Shown: in pieces, positions 19,824 to 28,481 of the stretch | Layout of the letters: the number at the start of each line of letters is the position of its first letter | How positions within the stretch are numbered: the first letter of the stretch is position 1 | From: Microterricola pindariensis | GTDB taxonomy: Bacteria > Actinomycetota > Actinomycetes > Actinomycetales > Microbacteriaceae | DNA: 64,000 nucleotides | Assembly (NCBI RefSeq): GCF_002936985.1 | Contig: NZ_MPZN01000012.1 | Coordinates: forward strand, 1 to 64,000 | Direction: 5' to 3' | Notes under the pieces: model-generated | Told to the model about the DNA's origin: nothing | Databases searched by the model: none | The model's input: the letters and a program-made list of their open reading frames with translations, nothing else | Made by a program: the position numbers and the translations under genes

Positions 19824-21263
19824 CTAGCTGTGCACGATGTGCATGGCGCGGGCGGCATCCGAGATGCTGCCGCTCAGCGACGGGTACACCGGGAAGGCGT
19901 CGGCGATCTGGTCGACCGTGAGGCGGTTCTCCACGGCGAGCGCCAGCGGGAAGATCAACTCGCTGGCCTTCGGGGCGACGATGACGCCGCCGATGACCGT
20001 TCCGGTGCCGCGGCTGGCGAAGAGCTTCACGAAGCCCTCCTTGATGCCCATCATCTTGGCGCGCGGGTTCGAGGCGAGCGGCAGCTTGTAGATCTCGCCG
20101 CGGCGGATGCCCTCCTCGATCTGCTTCTGCGTCCAGCCGACGGTGGCGATCTCCGGCTGCGTGAAGATGTTCGAGGTGATGTTCTGCAGCTCGGGCGGGC
20201 TGACGGCGTCGCCCATGGCGTGGAAGACGGCGGTGCGGCCCTGCATGGAGGCCACGGAGGCCAGCGGCATGAAGGTGGTGCAGTCGCCGGCGGCGTAGAT
20301 GTTCGGCATCGAGGTGCGCGCCACCCGGTTCACCCGGATGTGGCCGGACTCGTCCAGCTGCACGCCGGCCTCCTCCAGGCCGATGCCCGCCGTGTTCGGG
20401 ATGGCGCCGACGGCCATCAGGCAGTGGCTGCCCTCGACGGTGCTGCCGTCGGAGAGGGTGGCGATGACGCCGGTCTCCGTGCGCACGACGGAGTCGGCGC
20501 GGGACTTGTTCAGCACGCGCATGCCGTTGCGCTTGAACGCGTTCTCGATGACGTGGGCGGCGTCGGCGTCCTCGCCGGGCAGCACCTGGTCGCGGCTGGA
20601 GATGAGCGTCACCTTGGCGCCGAGGGCGCGGTAGGCGGAGGCGAACTCCGCGCCGGTCACGCCGGAGCCGACGACGATGAGGTGCTCCGGCACCGTCTGC
20701 AGGTCGTAGAGCTGGGTCCAGGTGAGGATGCGCTCGCCGTCCGGAACGGCGGAGGCGAGCACGCGCGGGCTCGCGCCGACGGAGACGACGATGGTGTCGG
20801 CCTCGATGCGCTCGAAGTCGGTGCCGGCATCACCCTGGGCGGTGGAGACGATGAGCGCGCCGGAGCCGTCCAGGCGCCCCTCGCCCTGCACCAGGCGCAC
20901 GCCGGCGCGCAGCAGGTTGGCCTTCATGTCCTCCGACTGCTGCCGGGCGAGGCTGAGCAGGCGCTTGTTGACGGCGGCCAGGTTGATGGCGACCTCGGGG
21001 CGCACGGGGGCACCGTCGCCGCCGCGGACGAAGAACTGCACGCCGAGGTCGGCGGCCTCCTTGATCGAGTTCGAGGCCTCCGCCGTCGCGATCAGCGACT
21101 TGGACGGCACGACGTCGGTGAGCACGGCGGCCCCACCGACCCCGACCCGCTCGACGAGCGTGACCTCGGCTCCCAGCTGCGCTCCGGCGAGCGCCGCTTC
21201 ATAACCACCGGGCCCTCCACCGAGTACAGCGATTCTGTGGGTGCGTTCGAACTCGTAGGCCAT
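19824..21263 (-). CDS. NAD(P)H-quinone dehydrogenase of the LpdA (Rv3303c) type
   Basis: A 479-residue FAD enzyme with the dihydrolipoamide dehydrogenase fold: AVLGGGPGGYEAALAGAQLG (FAD), VVGSGVTGAEFASAY (NAD), YAAGDCT and a C-terminal interface domain. The redox disulfide is absent; the position reads GGAAVLTDVVPSKSL, as in the mycobacterial LpdA quinone reductase, so it should not act on lipoamide. ATG 21263 precedes the FAD motif directly; the frame continuing upstream antisense to punA is not part of the protein. It converges on the acyl-CoA dehydrogenase gene and is divergent from punA. Confidence 0.92.
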   Translation of the reverse strand: MAYEFERTHRIAVLGGGPGGYEAALAGAQLGAEVTLVERVGVGGAAVLTDVVPSKSLIATAEASNSIKEAADLGVQFFVRGGDGAPVRPEVAINLAAVNKRLLSLARQQSEDMKANLLRAGVRLVQGEGRLDGSGALIVSTAQGDAGTDFERIEADTIVVSVGASPRVLASAVPDGERILTWTQLYDLQTVPEHLIVVGSGVTGAEFASAYRALGAKVTLISSRDQVLPGEDADAAHVIENAFKRNGMRVLNKSRADSVVRTETGVIATLSDGSTVEGSHCLMAVGAIPNTAGIGLEEAGVQLDESGHIRVNRVARTSMPNIYAAGDCTTFMPLASVASMQGRTAVFHAMGDAVSPPELQNITSNIFTQPEIATVGWTQKQIEEGIRRGEIYKLPLASNPRAKMMGIKEGFVKLFASRGTGTVIGGVIVAPKASELIFPLALAVENRLTVDQIADAFPVYPSLSGSISDAARAMHIVHS

Positions 21264-21344
21264 TGCTCTATTCTCTCCCAGTCGCGCGCACAGCCACAAA
21301 CGCGCGCATCCGAGCACGGCCTGTGGCGCGGCGGCATCCGTCAT

Positions 21345-21350
21345 TAGAGT
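21345..21350 (+). promoter_or_regulatory. -10 box for leaderless punA transcript
   Basis: TAGAGT, 6 nt, then ATG 21357. This is a clear leaderless configuration, with no purine-rich ribosome-binding site upstream. Confidence 0.65.
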
Positions 21351-21356
21351 TGACCC

Positions 21357-22184
21357 ATGTCTGAAATGAACCCCCTTGACCTGCCCGACGCCGACCCGTT
21401 CGAAATCGCCCGTCAGGCCGCAGAGCAGATCGCCGAGAAGACCGGTGTCGAGCGCCACGACATCGCCCTGACGCTGGGAAGCGGCTGGGGCAAGGCCGCC
21501 GAGCTGCTCGGCGAGACCACGGCGACCATTCCCGCCCAGGAGATCATCGGCTTCAGCAAGCCGGCCCTCGAGGGCCACGTCGGCACGCTGCGCTCCGTGC
21601 TGCTGCCGACCGGCAAGCGCGCCCTCGTCATCGGCGCCCGCACCCACTACTACGAGGACCACGGCGTGCGCCGGGTCGTGCACAGCGTGCGCACCGCCGC
21701 AGCCGCCGGCGTGAAGACGATGATCCTCACCAACGGTGCCGGCGGCATCAAGGAGACGTGGACGCCCGGCACCCCGGTGCTGATCAGCGACCACATCAAC
21801 CTGACGGCCGACTCCCCGCTGGAGGGCGCCACCTTCGTCGACCTGACCGACCTGTACTCGACCCGCCTGCGCGAGCTGGCCCGCTCGATCGACTCCACCC
21901 TGGACGAGGGCGTGTACTGCCAGTTCCGCGGCCCGCACTACGAGACGCCGGCCGAGGTGCAGATGGCGAAGATCATCGGCGGCCACATCGTCGGCATGTC
22001 CACCGCGCTGGAGGCCATCGCCGCCCGCCAGTCCGGCATGGAGGTGCTGGGCATGTCGCTCATCACCAACCTGGCCGCCGGCATCCAGAAGACCCCGCTC
22101 AGCCACGCCGAGGTGATCGAGGCCGGCCAGCTGGCCGAGCCCGTCATCTCCGCGCTGCTGGCCCGCATCGTGGCGGCGATCTGA
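21357..22184 (+). CDS. punA: Purine nucleoside phosphorylase
   Basis: A 275-residue trimeric-type (class II family) phosphorylase that splits purine nucleosides with phosphate to base and ribose-1-phosphate. Motifs include LGSGWG (phosphate loop), HYYEDHG, LTNGAGGI, FRGPHYETPAEV and GMSTALEAIAARQSGMEVLGMS, where Glu and Asn contact the base. Its stop overlaps the next ATG (TGATG), coupling it to the phosphohexomutase/phosphopentomutase gene, which would turn ribose-1-phosphate into ribose-5-phosphate. Confidence 0.95.
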   Translation: MSEMNPLDLPDADPFEIARQAAEQIAEKTGVERHDIALTLGSGWGKAAELLGETTATIPAQEIIGFSKPALEGHVGTLRSVLLPTGKRALVIGARTHYYEDHGVRRVVHSVRTAAAAGVKTMILTNGAGGIKETWTPGTPVLISDHINLTADSPLEGATFVDLTDLYSTRLRELARSIDSTLDEGVYCQFRGPHYETPAEVQMAKIIGGHIVGMSTALEAIAARQSGMEVLGMSLITNLAAGIQKTPLSHAEVIEAGQLAEPVISALLARIVAAI

Positions 22185-23893
22185 TGAGCGCGGATGCCGC
22201 GCTGCTCGCCTCCGCCCGGGCGTGGATCGCCCAGGACCCGGACGAGGAGACCCGCGCCGAGCTGCAGGGCCTGATCGACGCGGCATCCGCCGGCGACCCC
22301 GACGCGCTGGCCGCGCTGCACGACCGCTTCGACGAGCGCCTCGCGTTCGGCACGGCCGGCCTCCGCGGTGAGATCGCCGCCGGCCCCAACCGGATGAACC
22401 GGGTGCTCGTCTCCCAGGCCGCCGCCGGCCTCGCCGCCTACCTGCTCGAGACGGCCGAGCCCGGCACCACCCCCTCGGTGGTGATCGGCTACGACGGCCG
22501 CAAGAACTCGGCGATCTTCGCCAGGGACACGGCCGAGCTCATGGCCGGCGCCGGGGTGCGCGCCATCCTGCTCCCCCGCCTGCTGCCGACCCCGCTGGTC
22601 GCCTTCGCGGTGCGCCACCTCGACGTGAGCGCCGGCGTGATGGTCACGGCCTCGCACAACCCGCCGAACGACAACGGTTACAAGGTGTACCTCGGCGGCG
22701 CCAACAACGGCTCGCAGATCGTCTCCCCCGTCGACGGCGCCATCGCCGACCACATCCTCCGCGTCGCCGCGGAGGCCGACGTGCTCGCGCTGCCCCGCGC
22801 GGCGTTCGAGACGGCCGAGGAGGGCGTCGTCGACGCCTACGTGGCCGCGACGGCCGCCGTGGCATCCGCGGCGCCGGAGAGCGGACGGGCCGAGCTCTCC
22901 GTGGTCTACACCGCCATGCACGGCGTCGGCTGGGAGACCACGCGGAGCGTCCTCGCGGCGGCCGGCTTCGCCCTGCCGCACCCGGTCGCCGCGCAGATCG
23001 AGCCGGACCCCGCCTTCCCGACCGTGGCCTTCCCCAACCCGGAGGAACCCGGCGCGATGGACCTCGCGGTCGAGACCGCCGCGGCCCTGGGCGCCGAACT
23101 GATCATCGCCAACGACCCGGACGCCGACCGCCTCGCGGTCGCCATCCCCTCGGCGACGGATGCCAGCGGCTACCGCCGGCTGAGCGGCAACGAGCTGGGC
23201 GCCCTGCTCGGCTGGCGGGCCGCCCGCCTGGCCGCCGAGGCACCGGGGGACGGCGGCCCGACGGGCACGCTCGCCTGCTCGATCGTCTCCTCCCCCGCCC
23301 TGCAGGCCGTCGCCGCCCACTACGGGCTCGACTTCGCGAACACCCTGACCGGCTTCAAGTGGGTCTCCCGCGCCCCCGGCCTGATCTTCGGCTTCGAGGA
23401 GGCGTTGGGCTACCTGGTGAACCCGGAGACGGTGCGCGACAAGGACGGCATCTCCGCCGCGATCGCGCTGCTCGACCTCGCCACCCAGCTGAAGGCTGCA
23501 GGCAGCTCCCTCGCCGCGCACCTGGAGGAGTTCACGGCGACGTTCGGCGCGTACGCGTCCAGCCAGATCTCGGTGCGCGTCACCGACCTCTCCCGCATCG
23601 CCGAGGTGATGCAGGCGCTCCGAGCCGACCCGCCCGTCGAGATCGGCGGCATCCGGGTGAGGCAGATCGACGATCTCGCCGAGGGATTCGGGGCGCTGCC
23701 GCCGAGTGACGTGCTGCGCATCTGGCTCCAGGACGGATCGCGGGTGATGGTGCGCCCGAGCGGCACCGAGCCCAAGCTCAAGGTCTACATCGACGCCTCC
23801 TCGACGGACGGCTCGGTTGTCGAGCGCGAGGCGGCCGCCGCGGCCGCCGTCGCGGCCCTGGAGACCGGGATGCGCGCTCTCGTCGACGCGTAG
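22184..23893 (+). CDS. Alpha-D-phosphohexomutase family enzyme, probably phosphopentomutase/phosphoglucomutase
   Basis: A 569-residue four-domain mutase. The phosphoserine loop is VTASHNPPNDNGYK, the metal loop NDPDADRLAVA, the sugar loop GFEEALGY and the phosphate-binding loop VRPSGTEPKLKVY. The N-terminal FGTAGLRGEI is typical of the PGM2/PmmB subgroup, which includes ribose-1-phosphate mutases. Coupling to punA by a 1-bp stop/start overlap supports the phosphopentomutase role; phosphomannomutase activity is also possible because manC lies in the same window. A strong terminator follows. Confidence 0.9.
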   Translation: MSADAALLASARAWIAQDPDEETRAELQGLIDAASAGDPDALAALHDRFDERLAFGTAGLRGEIAAGPNRMNRVLVSQAAAGLAAYLLETAEPGTTPSVVIGYDGRKNSAIFARDTAELMAGAGVRAILLPRLLPTPLVAFAVRHLDVSAGVMVTASHNPPNDNGYKVYLGGANNGSQIVSPVDGAIADHILRVAAEADVLALPRAAFETAEEGVVDAYVAATAAVASAAPESGRAELSVVYTAMHGVGWETTRSVLAAAGFALPHPVAAQIEPDPAFPTVAFPNPEEPGAMDLAVETAAALGAELIIANDPDADRLAVAIPSATDASGYRRLSGNELGALLGWRAARLAAEAPGDGGPTGTLACSIVSSPALQAVAAHYGLDFANTLTGFKWVSRAPGLIFGFEEALGYLVNPETVRDKDGISAAIALLDLATQLKAAGSSLAAHLEEFTATFGAYASSQISVRVTDLSRIAEVMQALRADPPVEIGGIRVRQIDDLAEGFGALPPSDVLRIWLQDGSRVMVRPSGTEPKLKVYIDASSTDGSVVEREAAAAAAVAALETGMRALVDA

Positions 23894-23908
23894 CAACACA
23901 CGCACCGA

Positions 23909-23937
23909 GAGAACAGACACAGAGAACAGACACAGAG
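23909..23937. repeat. 13-bp direct repeat next to terminator
   Basis: The unit gagaacagacaca occurs twice and begins a third time, running into the left arm of the following hairpin. Confidence 0.7.
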
Positions 23938-23977
23938 AAGGGGCAGGGCGCCGTGGCGCCCTGCCCCTTCTCTGTGT
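23930..23977. terminator. Bidirectional terminator, 23-bp perfect stem
   Basis: Arms 23930-23952 and 23955-23977 are exact complements with a 2-nt centre. T-rich sequence follows on the plus strand (tgtgtttctctg). It separates the punA/mutase operon from the convergent PTS genes and can serve both. Confidence 0.85.
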
Positions 23978-24004
23978 GTGTTTCTCTGTCGCCTGACTTC
24001 CGCG

Positions 24005-24277
24005 CTAGCCGAGCGCCGTCTCCAGCTTTGCCGTGATCTCCTCGAGGTCGAAGTAGTTGTTGATCACGACGACGTCGGCGTTCGTCTTGCCGATGTGGGC
24101 GACGAGCTCCGGCGAGGTGAGGATCACCTGGGCGTCCGCCGCCTGGGCGGCGACGCCGGCGACATCCGAGGCGGTGACGTCGGCCTCGATGTCGAGCCGG
24201 CCGAGGGCCCGCTCGGCGTTCACCTTGAGGATGCCGGAGGTGCCGATGCCCGCCCCGCAGATCGCGACGATCTTCAC
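24005..24277 (-). CDS. PTS EIIB component, ascorbate/lactose-like
   Basis: A 90-residue protein beginning MKIVAICGAGIGTSGILK. The cysteine in CGAGIGTS is the phosphorylation site of UlaB/SgaB- and galactitol-type EIIB domains. It would accept phosphate from the EIIA encoded just upstream, with which it overlaps by 4 bp. No EIIC membrane component lies nearby: upstream of EIIA is adenosine deaminase and downstream is a terminator. It may partner with an EIIC elsewhere or have a regulatory role. Confidence 0.88.
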   Translation of the reverse strand: MKIVAICGAGIGTSGILKVNAERALGRLDIEADVTASDVAGVAAQAADAQVILTSPELVAHIGKTNADVVVINNYFDLEEITAKLETALG

Positions 24278-24720
24278 TCGGTCACGCCGAGCAGCGCACG
24301 CACGGTGTCGGCATCGGGCGCCGCGGCCAGCGCGGGGATGACCGTCTCATCGTTGAACACGTTCGCCAGCGCGGCGATCGAGTGCACGTGTTCGTCCGAG
24401 CTCTTCACCGCGAGGCCGACGACCACGCTGACCGGGTCGTTGTGCGGGTGCCCGAAGGAGACGGGCTCGGCGAGCGTGACCACGCTGAGCCCCTCCCGCA
24501 GCACATCCGGGCCGGGCCGGGCGTGCGCGAGGGCGAGCCCTGGCGCGATCACGATGTAGGCACCGAACTCGTCAATCACCTGCACCATGCGCCCCGTGTA
24601 CCCGGGGCTCGTGGCGCCGGAGCGCGTCAGCGCGGCCCCGCACAGTTCAACGGCTGCGCGCCAATCGGCGGCGCTGACGGCGATGTCGATGGCCGAGTCG
24701 GGCAGGGGCGGGAGAGTCAT
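24274..24720 (-). CDS. PTS EIIA component (fructose/mannitol/ascorbate type)
   Basis: A 148-residue PTS_EIIA_2 domain with the phosphohistidine in IAPGLALAHARPG, the following VVTLAEPVSFGHPHNDPVSV segment and a C-terminal helix with DTVRALLG. It carries phosphate from HPr to the coupled EIIB. ATG 24720 is preferred because it opens directly onto the domain. The gene starts 62 bp after adenosine deaminase on the same strand and may be in that operon, an unusual partnership that suggests a link between PTS phosphorylation and nucleoside use. Confidence 0.88.
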   Translation of the reverse strand: MTLPPLPDSAIDIAVSAADWRAAVELCGAALTRSGATSPGYTGRMVQVIDEFGAYIVIAPGLALAHARPGPDVLREGLSVVTLAEPVSFGHPHNDPVSVVVGLAVKSSDEHVHSIAALANVFNDETVIPALAAAPDADTVRALLGVTE

Positions 24721-24782
24721 CGGTGTCTTTCTCGTGGTGGGGCGGGGTGGTGTGGTGCGTGCCGGGTGCCGGATGCCGAGGC

Positions 24783-25904
24783 TCAGGCCTCGGCGAAGCC
24801 GTCGGAGATCGCCTCGGCGAGCTCCTCCCGGTCCTCCAGCGGCAGGAACGCCGCCGCGGCGGCGTTCAGCTGGAACTTCTCGAAGTCGTCCAGGTCGTAG
24901 CCGAAAGCGTCGCTCAGCAGGCCGAGCTCGTTGCTCAGGCTCGTGTTGCTCATCAGGCGGTTGTCGGTGTTCACCGTCACCTGGAAGCCGAGCTGGTAGA
25001 GCAGGTCGAAGGGGTGGTCGATCAGCTCGTCGCCCCACGCGGCGATAGCGCCGGTCTGCAGGTTCGAGGAGGGGCTGAGCTCGAGGGGGATCTGGCGGTC
25101 GCGCACCCACCGGGCGACGGGCCCGAGGGTGACGTAGCTGTTGTCGTCGTCCTCGCGCTCGATCGTGACGTCCTCGGCGAGGCGCACGCCGTGACCGAGG
25201 CGCAGGGCCCGGCCGTCGAACAGCGCGCCGCGGATGCTGTCCACACCGTCGGCCTCGCCGGCGTGCACCGTCACCGGGAAGAACTCCTGGGCCAGGTAGT
25301 CGAAGGCGGCCTTGTGGTTGCCGGCCGGGAAGCCGAGCTCTGCGCCGGCGATGTCGAACCCGACGACGCCGCGCTCGCGGTGGCGCACGGCCAGCTCGGC
25401 GATCTCGAGGCCGCGGTCGGCGTGGCGCATGGCGGTGACGAGCTGGCCGATGCGGATCTCGCGTCCGGCGGAGTACACGTCGTCGATGCCGGCGTCGATG
25501 CCGCGCTGCACGGCTTCGACGACCTCGTCGAGGCTGAGGCCGCGGGCCAGGTGCTGCTCGGGCGCCCAGCGCACCTCGCCGTAGATGACGCCGTCGGCGC
25601 CGAGGTCCTGCACGAACTCGCGTGCGACCCGCTCGAGGCCCTCCGTGGTCTGCATGACGCTGGTGGTGACGTCGAAGGTCTTCAGGTAGTCCACGAGCGA
25701 GCCGGAGTTGGCCTGATTCGCGAACCAGGCGCCGAGTTCTGCGGCATCCGTCGTGGGGATATCGAGGCCGATCACGTCGGCGAGCTCGATGATCGTCTGC
25801 GGCCGCAGGCCACCGTCGAGGTGGTCGTGCAGGGAGATCTTGGGCAGCGCGTCGATGCTGACGCCGCCACCGGGCAGAAGGTGCTCATTCGAAGAGGTGT
25901 TCAC
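24783..25904 (-). CDS. add: Adenosine deaminase
   Basis: A 373-residue metal-dependent deaminase converting adenosine to inosine. Zinc ligands and catalytic residues are visible in SLHDHLDGGLRPQT, the FDIAGAELGF stretch, TVHAGEADG, LGHGVRL (catalytic His) and NTDNRLMS. GTG 25904 is the start because TAGATT lies 7 nt upstream, giving a leaderless transcript; the longer frame upstream is antisense-like sequence. The product inosine is a substrate of punA at 21357. The PTS EIIA/EIIB genes follow on the same strand. Confidence 0.94.
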   Translation of the reverse strand: MNTSSNEHLLPGGGVSIDALPKISLHDHLDGGLRPQTIIELADVIGLDIPTTDAAELGAWFANQANSGSLVDYLKTFDVTTSVMQTTEGLERVAREFVQDLGADGVIYGEVRWAPEQHLARGLSLDEVVEAVQRGIDAGIDDVYSAGREIRIGQLVTAMRHADRGLEIAELAVRHRERGVVGFDIAGAELGFPAGNHKAAFDYLAQEFFPVTVHAGEADGVDSIRGALFDGRALRLGHGVRLAEDVTIEREDDDNSYVTLGPVARWVRDRQIPLELSPSSNLQTGAIAAWGDELIDHPFDLLYQLGFQVTVNTDNRLMSNTSLSNELGLLSDAFGYDLDDFEKFQLNAAAAAFLPLEDREELAEAISDGFAEA

Positions 25905-25911
25905 CCTTACA

Positions 25912-25917
25912 AATCTA
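25912..25917 (-). promoter_or_regulatory. -10 box for leaderless add transcript
   Basis: TAGATT on the minus strand, 7 nt, then GTG 25904. No Shine-Dalgarno sequence lies at normal spacing. Confidence 0.6.
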
Positions 25918-25992
25918 GTGGCCGCACGGGCCCGATGTCTCGGCAGATTCGCAGGGGCCACGACTAGCCGCGCGCGGCCTCCCCGATCCCCA

Positions 25993-26043
25993 GTTGCCGC
26001 GTCTCGCCCATTGCGCCGCGCGCCACCGGCGACACGCGGCAAC
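25993..26043. repeat. Imperfect palindrome upstream of the DUF559-like gene
   Basis: Arms gttgccgcgt (25993-26002) and acgcggcaac (26034-26043) are exact complements with a 31-nt GC-rich centre. A related palindrome lies just after the same gene (27100-27158). Confidence 0.7.
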
Positions 26044-26148
26044 CGGGTGTGGAATCGGGGCGGAATCGGGGGCGGGCCCGGGTGCGGCGAGCAGGCCCCT
26101 GTGGACAATTTTGACGGGGCGGTGCGGTCTTCTGGCACGATGCCTGCC

Positions 26149-27057
26149 ATGACCCGCCCCAGCCCACTGCAACCACCCTTCGCCGGCGCGCAGCCATTCA
26201 GCTATGCCGCGGCGCGCGCGGCAGGCGTCTCCGACAAGCGGATGCGGGCCGCCGATCTCGAGGCGCCGTTCCGCGGCGTGCGCGCTCGCTCCGGTTCGCT
26301 CACGAGCGTGGGCGCGCTCTGCACCGCCTACGCGGTGCATCTGGCGCCTGGCGCGTACTTCAGCCACGCGACGGCGGCGATCCTGCACGGCCTGCCCCTG
26401 CCGTTCCGGGTGACGGGTGACGCCCGCCTGCACGTGTCGGTGCTGCATCCGGCCCGGGCACCGAGAGGCGCCGGCATCGTCGGCCACACGGTCAAGGTCG
26501 GCAGACCGCGCATCGTGCAGCTGCATGGGCTGCCCGTGCTCTCTGCAGCGCAGGCCTGGTGCCAGCTCGGTGCGGTGCTCGGCGTCGAGGAGCTGGTCGA
26601 GGCCGGAGACCGACTGCTCGGCCGACCCCATCCGCTCTGCACCGCCCTCGACATCGAGGCCGGCGTGCGCGCCGTCGGCACTCGCCGCGGATTCCGGCAC
26701 GTGCACGCGGCGTACCCGGCATTGCGCGCCCGCGTCGAATCGCCGCGGGAGACACGGCTGCGGCGGGCGGTCGTGGCGGCAGGGCTGCCGGAGCCCGAGG
26801 TCAACGTGTGGATCCTCGACCGCGCTGGGCGGCGGATCGCGCTCGGCGACCTCGTGTTCCGCGCATACAAGGTGTTGCTCGAGTACGACGGCGAGCAGCA
26901 CCGACAGCTCGACGAACAATACGCGCGCGACGTGCAGCGCCTGAACGATGTGGCAGCCGAGGGCTGGTTGCACATCCGGCAGAACAAGCACATGACGCTC
27001 GCCGAGGCGGTGGCCCGCACCCGCCGGGCCCTGATCGACCGCGGCTGGCGCCCCTGA
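26149..27057 (+). CDS. AbiEi/DUF559-like protein with vsr-type nuclease fold
   Basis: A 302-residue protein common in Micrococcales. The N-terminal ~150 residues resemble the AbiEi-antitoxin-like region (SDKRMRAADLEAPFRGVRAR). The C-terminal ~110 residues match DUF559/Vsr-like PD-(D/E)XK nucleases: ESPRETRLRRAVVAAGL (Glu), LGDLVF (Asp) and KVLLEYDGEQHRQ (acidic plus His), then a DVQRLNDV helix. It may be an orphan nuclease or a remnant of a phage-defence module; no partner gene is adjacent. An in-frame ATG at 26140 would add three residues. It is flanked on both sides by related palindromes. Confidence 0.75.
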   Translation: MTRPSPLQPPFAGAQPFSYAAARAAGVSDKRMRAADLEAPFRGVRARSGSLTSVGALCTAYAVHLAPGAYFSHATAAILHGLPLPFRVTGDARLHVSVLHPARAPRGAGIVGHTVKVGRPRIVQLHGLPVLSAAQAWCQLGAVLGVEELVEAGDRLLGRPHPLCTALDIEAGVRAVGTRRGFRHVHAAYPALRARVESPRETRLRRAVVAAGLPEPEVNVWILDRAGRRIALGDLVFRAYKVLLEYDGEQHRQLDEQYARDVQRLNDVAAEGWLHIRQNKHMTLAEAVARTRRALIDRGWRP

Positions 27058-27099
27058 TCCGCCGCCCCGAGCACCCGCCCCGGGCGCCCACCCCTGGCG

Positions 27100-27158
27100 C
27101 CCAGTTGCCACGAACTGCCGCCGTGCGGGCGCCGCACGGGCGATTCGCGGCAACTGGG
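27100..27158. terminator. Long hairpin downstream of the DUF559-like gene
   Basis: Outer 15-bp arms (27100-27114 and 27144-27158) pair with one mismatch. Between them an inner 8-bp stem ccgtgcgg/ccgcacgg forms around gcg. It may end transcription of the DUF559-like gene. It is followed by a G-rich run (27160-27179) with four or more G tracts. Confidence 0.5.
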
Positions 27159-27179
27159 TAGGGGTGGGGGGGGAGGGGG

Positions 27180-28481
27180 CTAGCGGCCGATGCGCTCCGC
27201 GATCAGCGGGCCGCCGTCCAGCACGGGCTCGCCGGGGTCGCCGATGCGCCAGGCGCCCTCGACGGCCTCGAGCGCCCGAGCGAAGCGCTCCGGCTCGTCG
27301 GCGCTGAGCGTGAACAGCGGCTGGCCCGCGCGGATCTCGTCGCCCGGCTTGGCGTGCAGGTCGATGCCGGCCGCGTGCTGCACCGGGTCCTGCTTGCGGG
27401 CGCGGCCGGCGCCGAGGCGCCAGGCGCCGATGCCGAACGGCAGCGCCTGCTGCTCGACCAGCACGCCGTCGCGGTCAGCGACGACCGTGTGCGTCTCGCG
27501 GGCGACCGGCAGCGCGGCATCCGGGTCGCCGCCTTGGGCGCGGATGACGTCGCGCCACTTGTCCATGGCGCGGCCGTCCTGGAGCGCCGCGGCCACGTCG
27601 ACGTCGGTGATGCCGACGAGCGCCAGCATCTCCTCGGCCAGTGCGACGGTCAGCTCGACGACGTCGCGCGGGCCGCCGCCGGCCAGCACCTCGACCGACT
27701 CGCGGACCTCGTTGGCGTTGCCGATGGCCAGGCCGAGCGGCACGTTCATGTTGGTGAGCAGGGCGGAGGTCGCGACGCCGGCGTCCTCACCGAGGGCGAC
27801 CATCGTCTGCGCCAGCTCGCGGGAGCGCTCGATGTCCTTGAGGAAGGCGCCGGAGCCGAACTTCACGTCGAGTACGAGGGCGCCGGTGCCCTCTGCGATC
27901 TTCTTCGACATGATCGAGGAGGCGATCAGCGGGATCGCCTCGACGGTGCCGGTGATGTCGCGGAGCGAGTACAGCTTGCCGTCGGCCGGGGCCAGCCCGC
28001 TGCCTGCGGCGCTGATGACGCCGCCGTGCTGCTGCAGCTGGGCGAACATCTCCTCGTTCGTGAGGTTCGCGCGCCACCCCGGGATCGACTCGAGCTTGTC
28101 CAGCGTCCCGCCGGTGTGGCCGAGGCCGCGGCCGGAGAGCTGCGGGACGGCCGCGCCGAAGACGGCGACGAGCGGCATCAGGGGCAGGGTGATCTTGTCG
28201 CCGACGCCTCCGGTGGAGTGCTTGTCGGTGGTCGGCTTGCCGAGCTCGGCGAAGCTCATCCGCTCGCCGCTGGCGATCATCGCCATGGTCAGGTCGCGGA
28301 TCTCGCTGCGCGACATCCCGTTCAGGAAGATCGCCATGGCCATGGCGGCCATCTGCTCGTCGCCGACGTAGCCGCGGGTGAACGCGTCGATCAGCCAGTC
28401 GATCTGGGCGGTGGAGAGGGTGCCCTTGTCGCGCTTGGTGTGGATGAGGTCGACGGCGTCGAATGCCTCGATGGTGCTCAT
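27180..28481 (-). CDS. deoA: Thymidine phosphorylase
   Basis: A 433-residue pyrimidine nucleoside phosphorylase cleaving thymidine or deoxyuridine to base and deoxyribose-1-phosphate. Signatures are the phosphate/nucleoside site KHSTGGVGDKITLPL, SGRGLGHTGGTLDKLES, and the central DVKFGSGAF. The C-terminal PYNP domain begins near residue 345. ATG 28481 has AGGAG about 6 nt upstream and overlaps the cdd stop (ATGA), which sets the start. With cdd and the ABC importer it forms a nucleoside uptake and breakdown operon. Confidence 0.95.
   Translation of the reverse strand: MSTIEAFDAVDLIHTKRDKGTLSTAQIDWLIDAFTRGYVGDEQMAAMAMAIFLNGMSRSEIRDLTMAMIASGERMSFAELGKPTTDKHSTGGVGDKITLPLMPLVAVFGAAVPQLSGRGLGHTGGTLDKLESIPGWRANLTNEEMFAQLQQHGGVISAAGSGLAPADGKLYSLRDITGTVEAIPLIASSIMSKKIAEGTGALVLDVKFGSGAFLKDIERSRELAQTMVALGEDAGVATSALLTNMNVPLGLAIGNANEVRESVEVLAGGGPRDVVELTVALAEEMLALVGITDVDVAAALQDGRAMDKWRDVIRAQGGDPDAALPVARETHTVVADRDGVLVEQQALPFGIGAWRLGAGRARKQDPVQHAAGIDLHAKPGDEIRAGQPLFTLSADEPERFARALEAVEGAWRIGDPGEPVLDGGPLIAERIGR

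Noticed and set aside
21080-21140. Missing redox disulfide in the 19824-21263 reductase considered as loss of function
   Set aside because: The cysteines are also absent in the characterised Rv3303c-type quinone reductases, so this is a subfamily trait.
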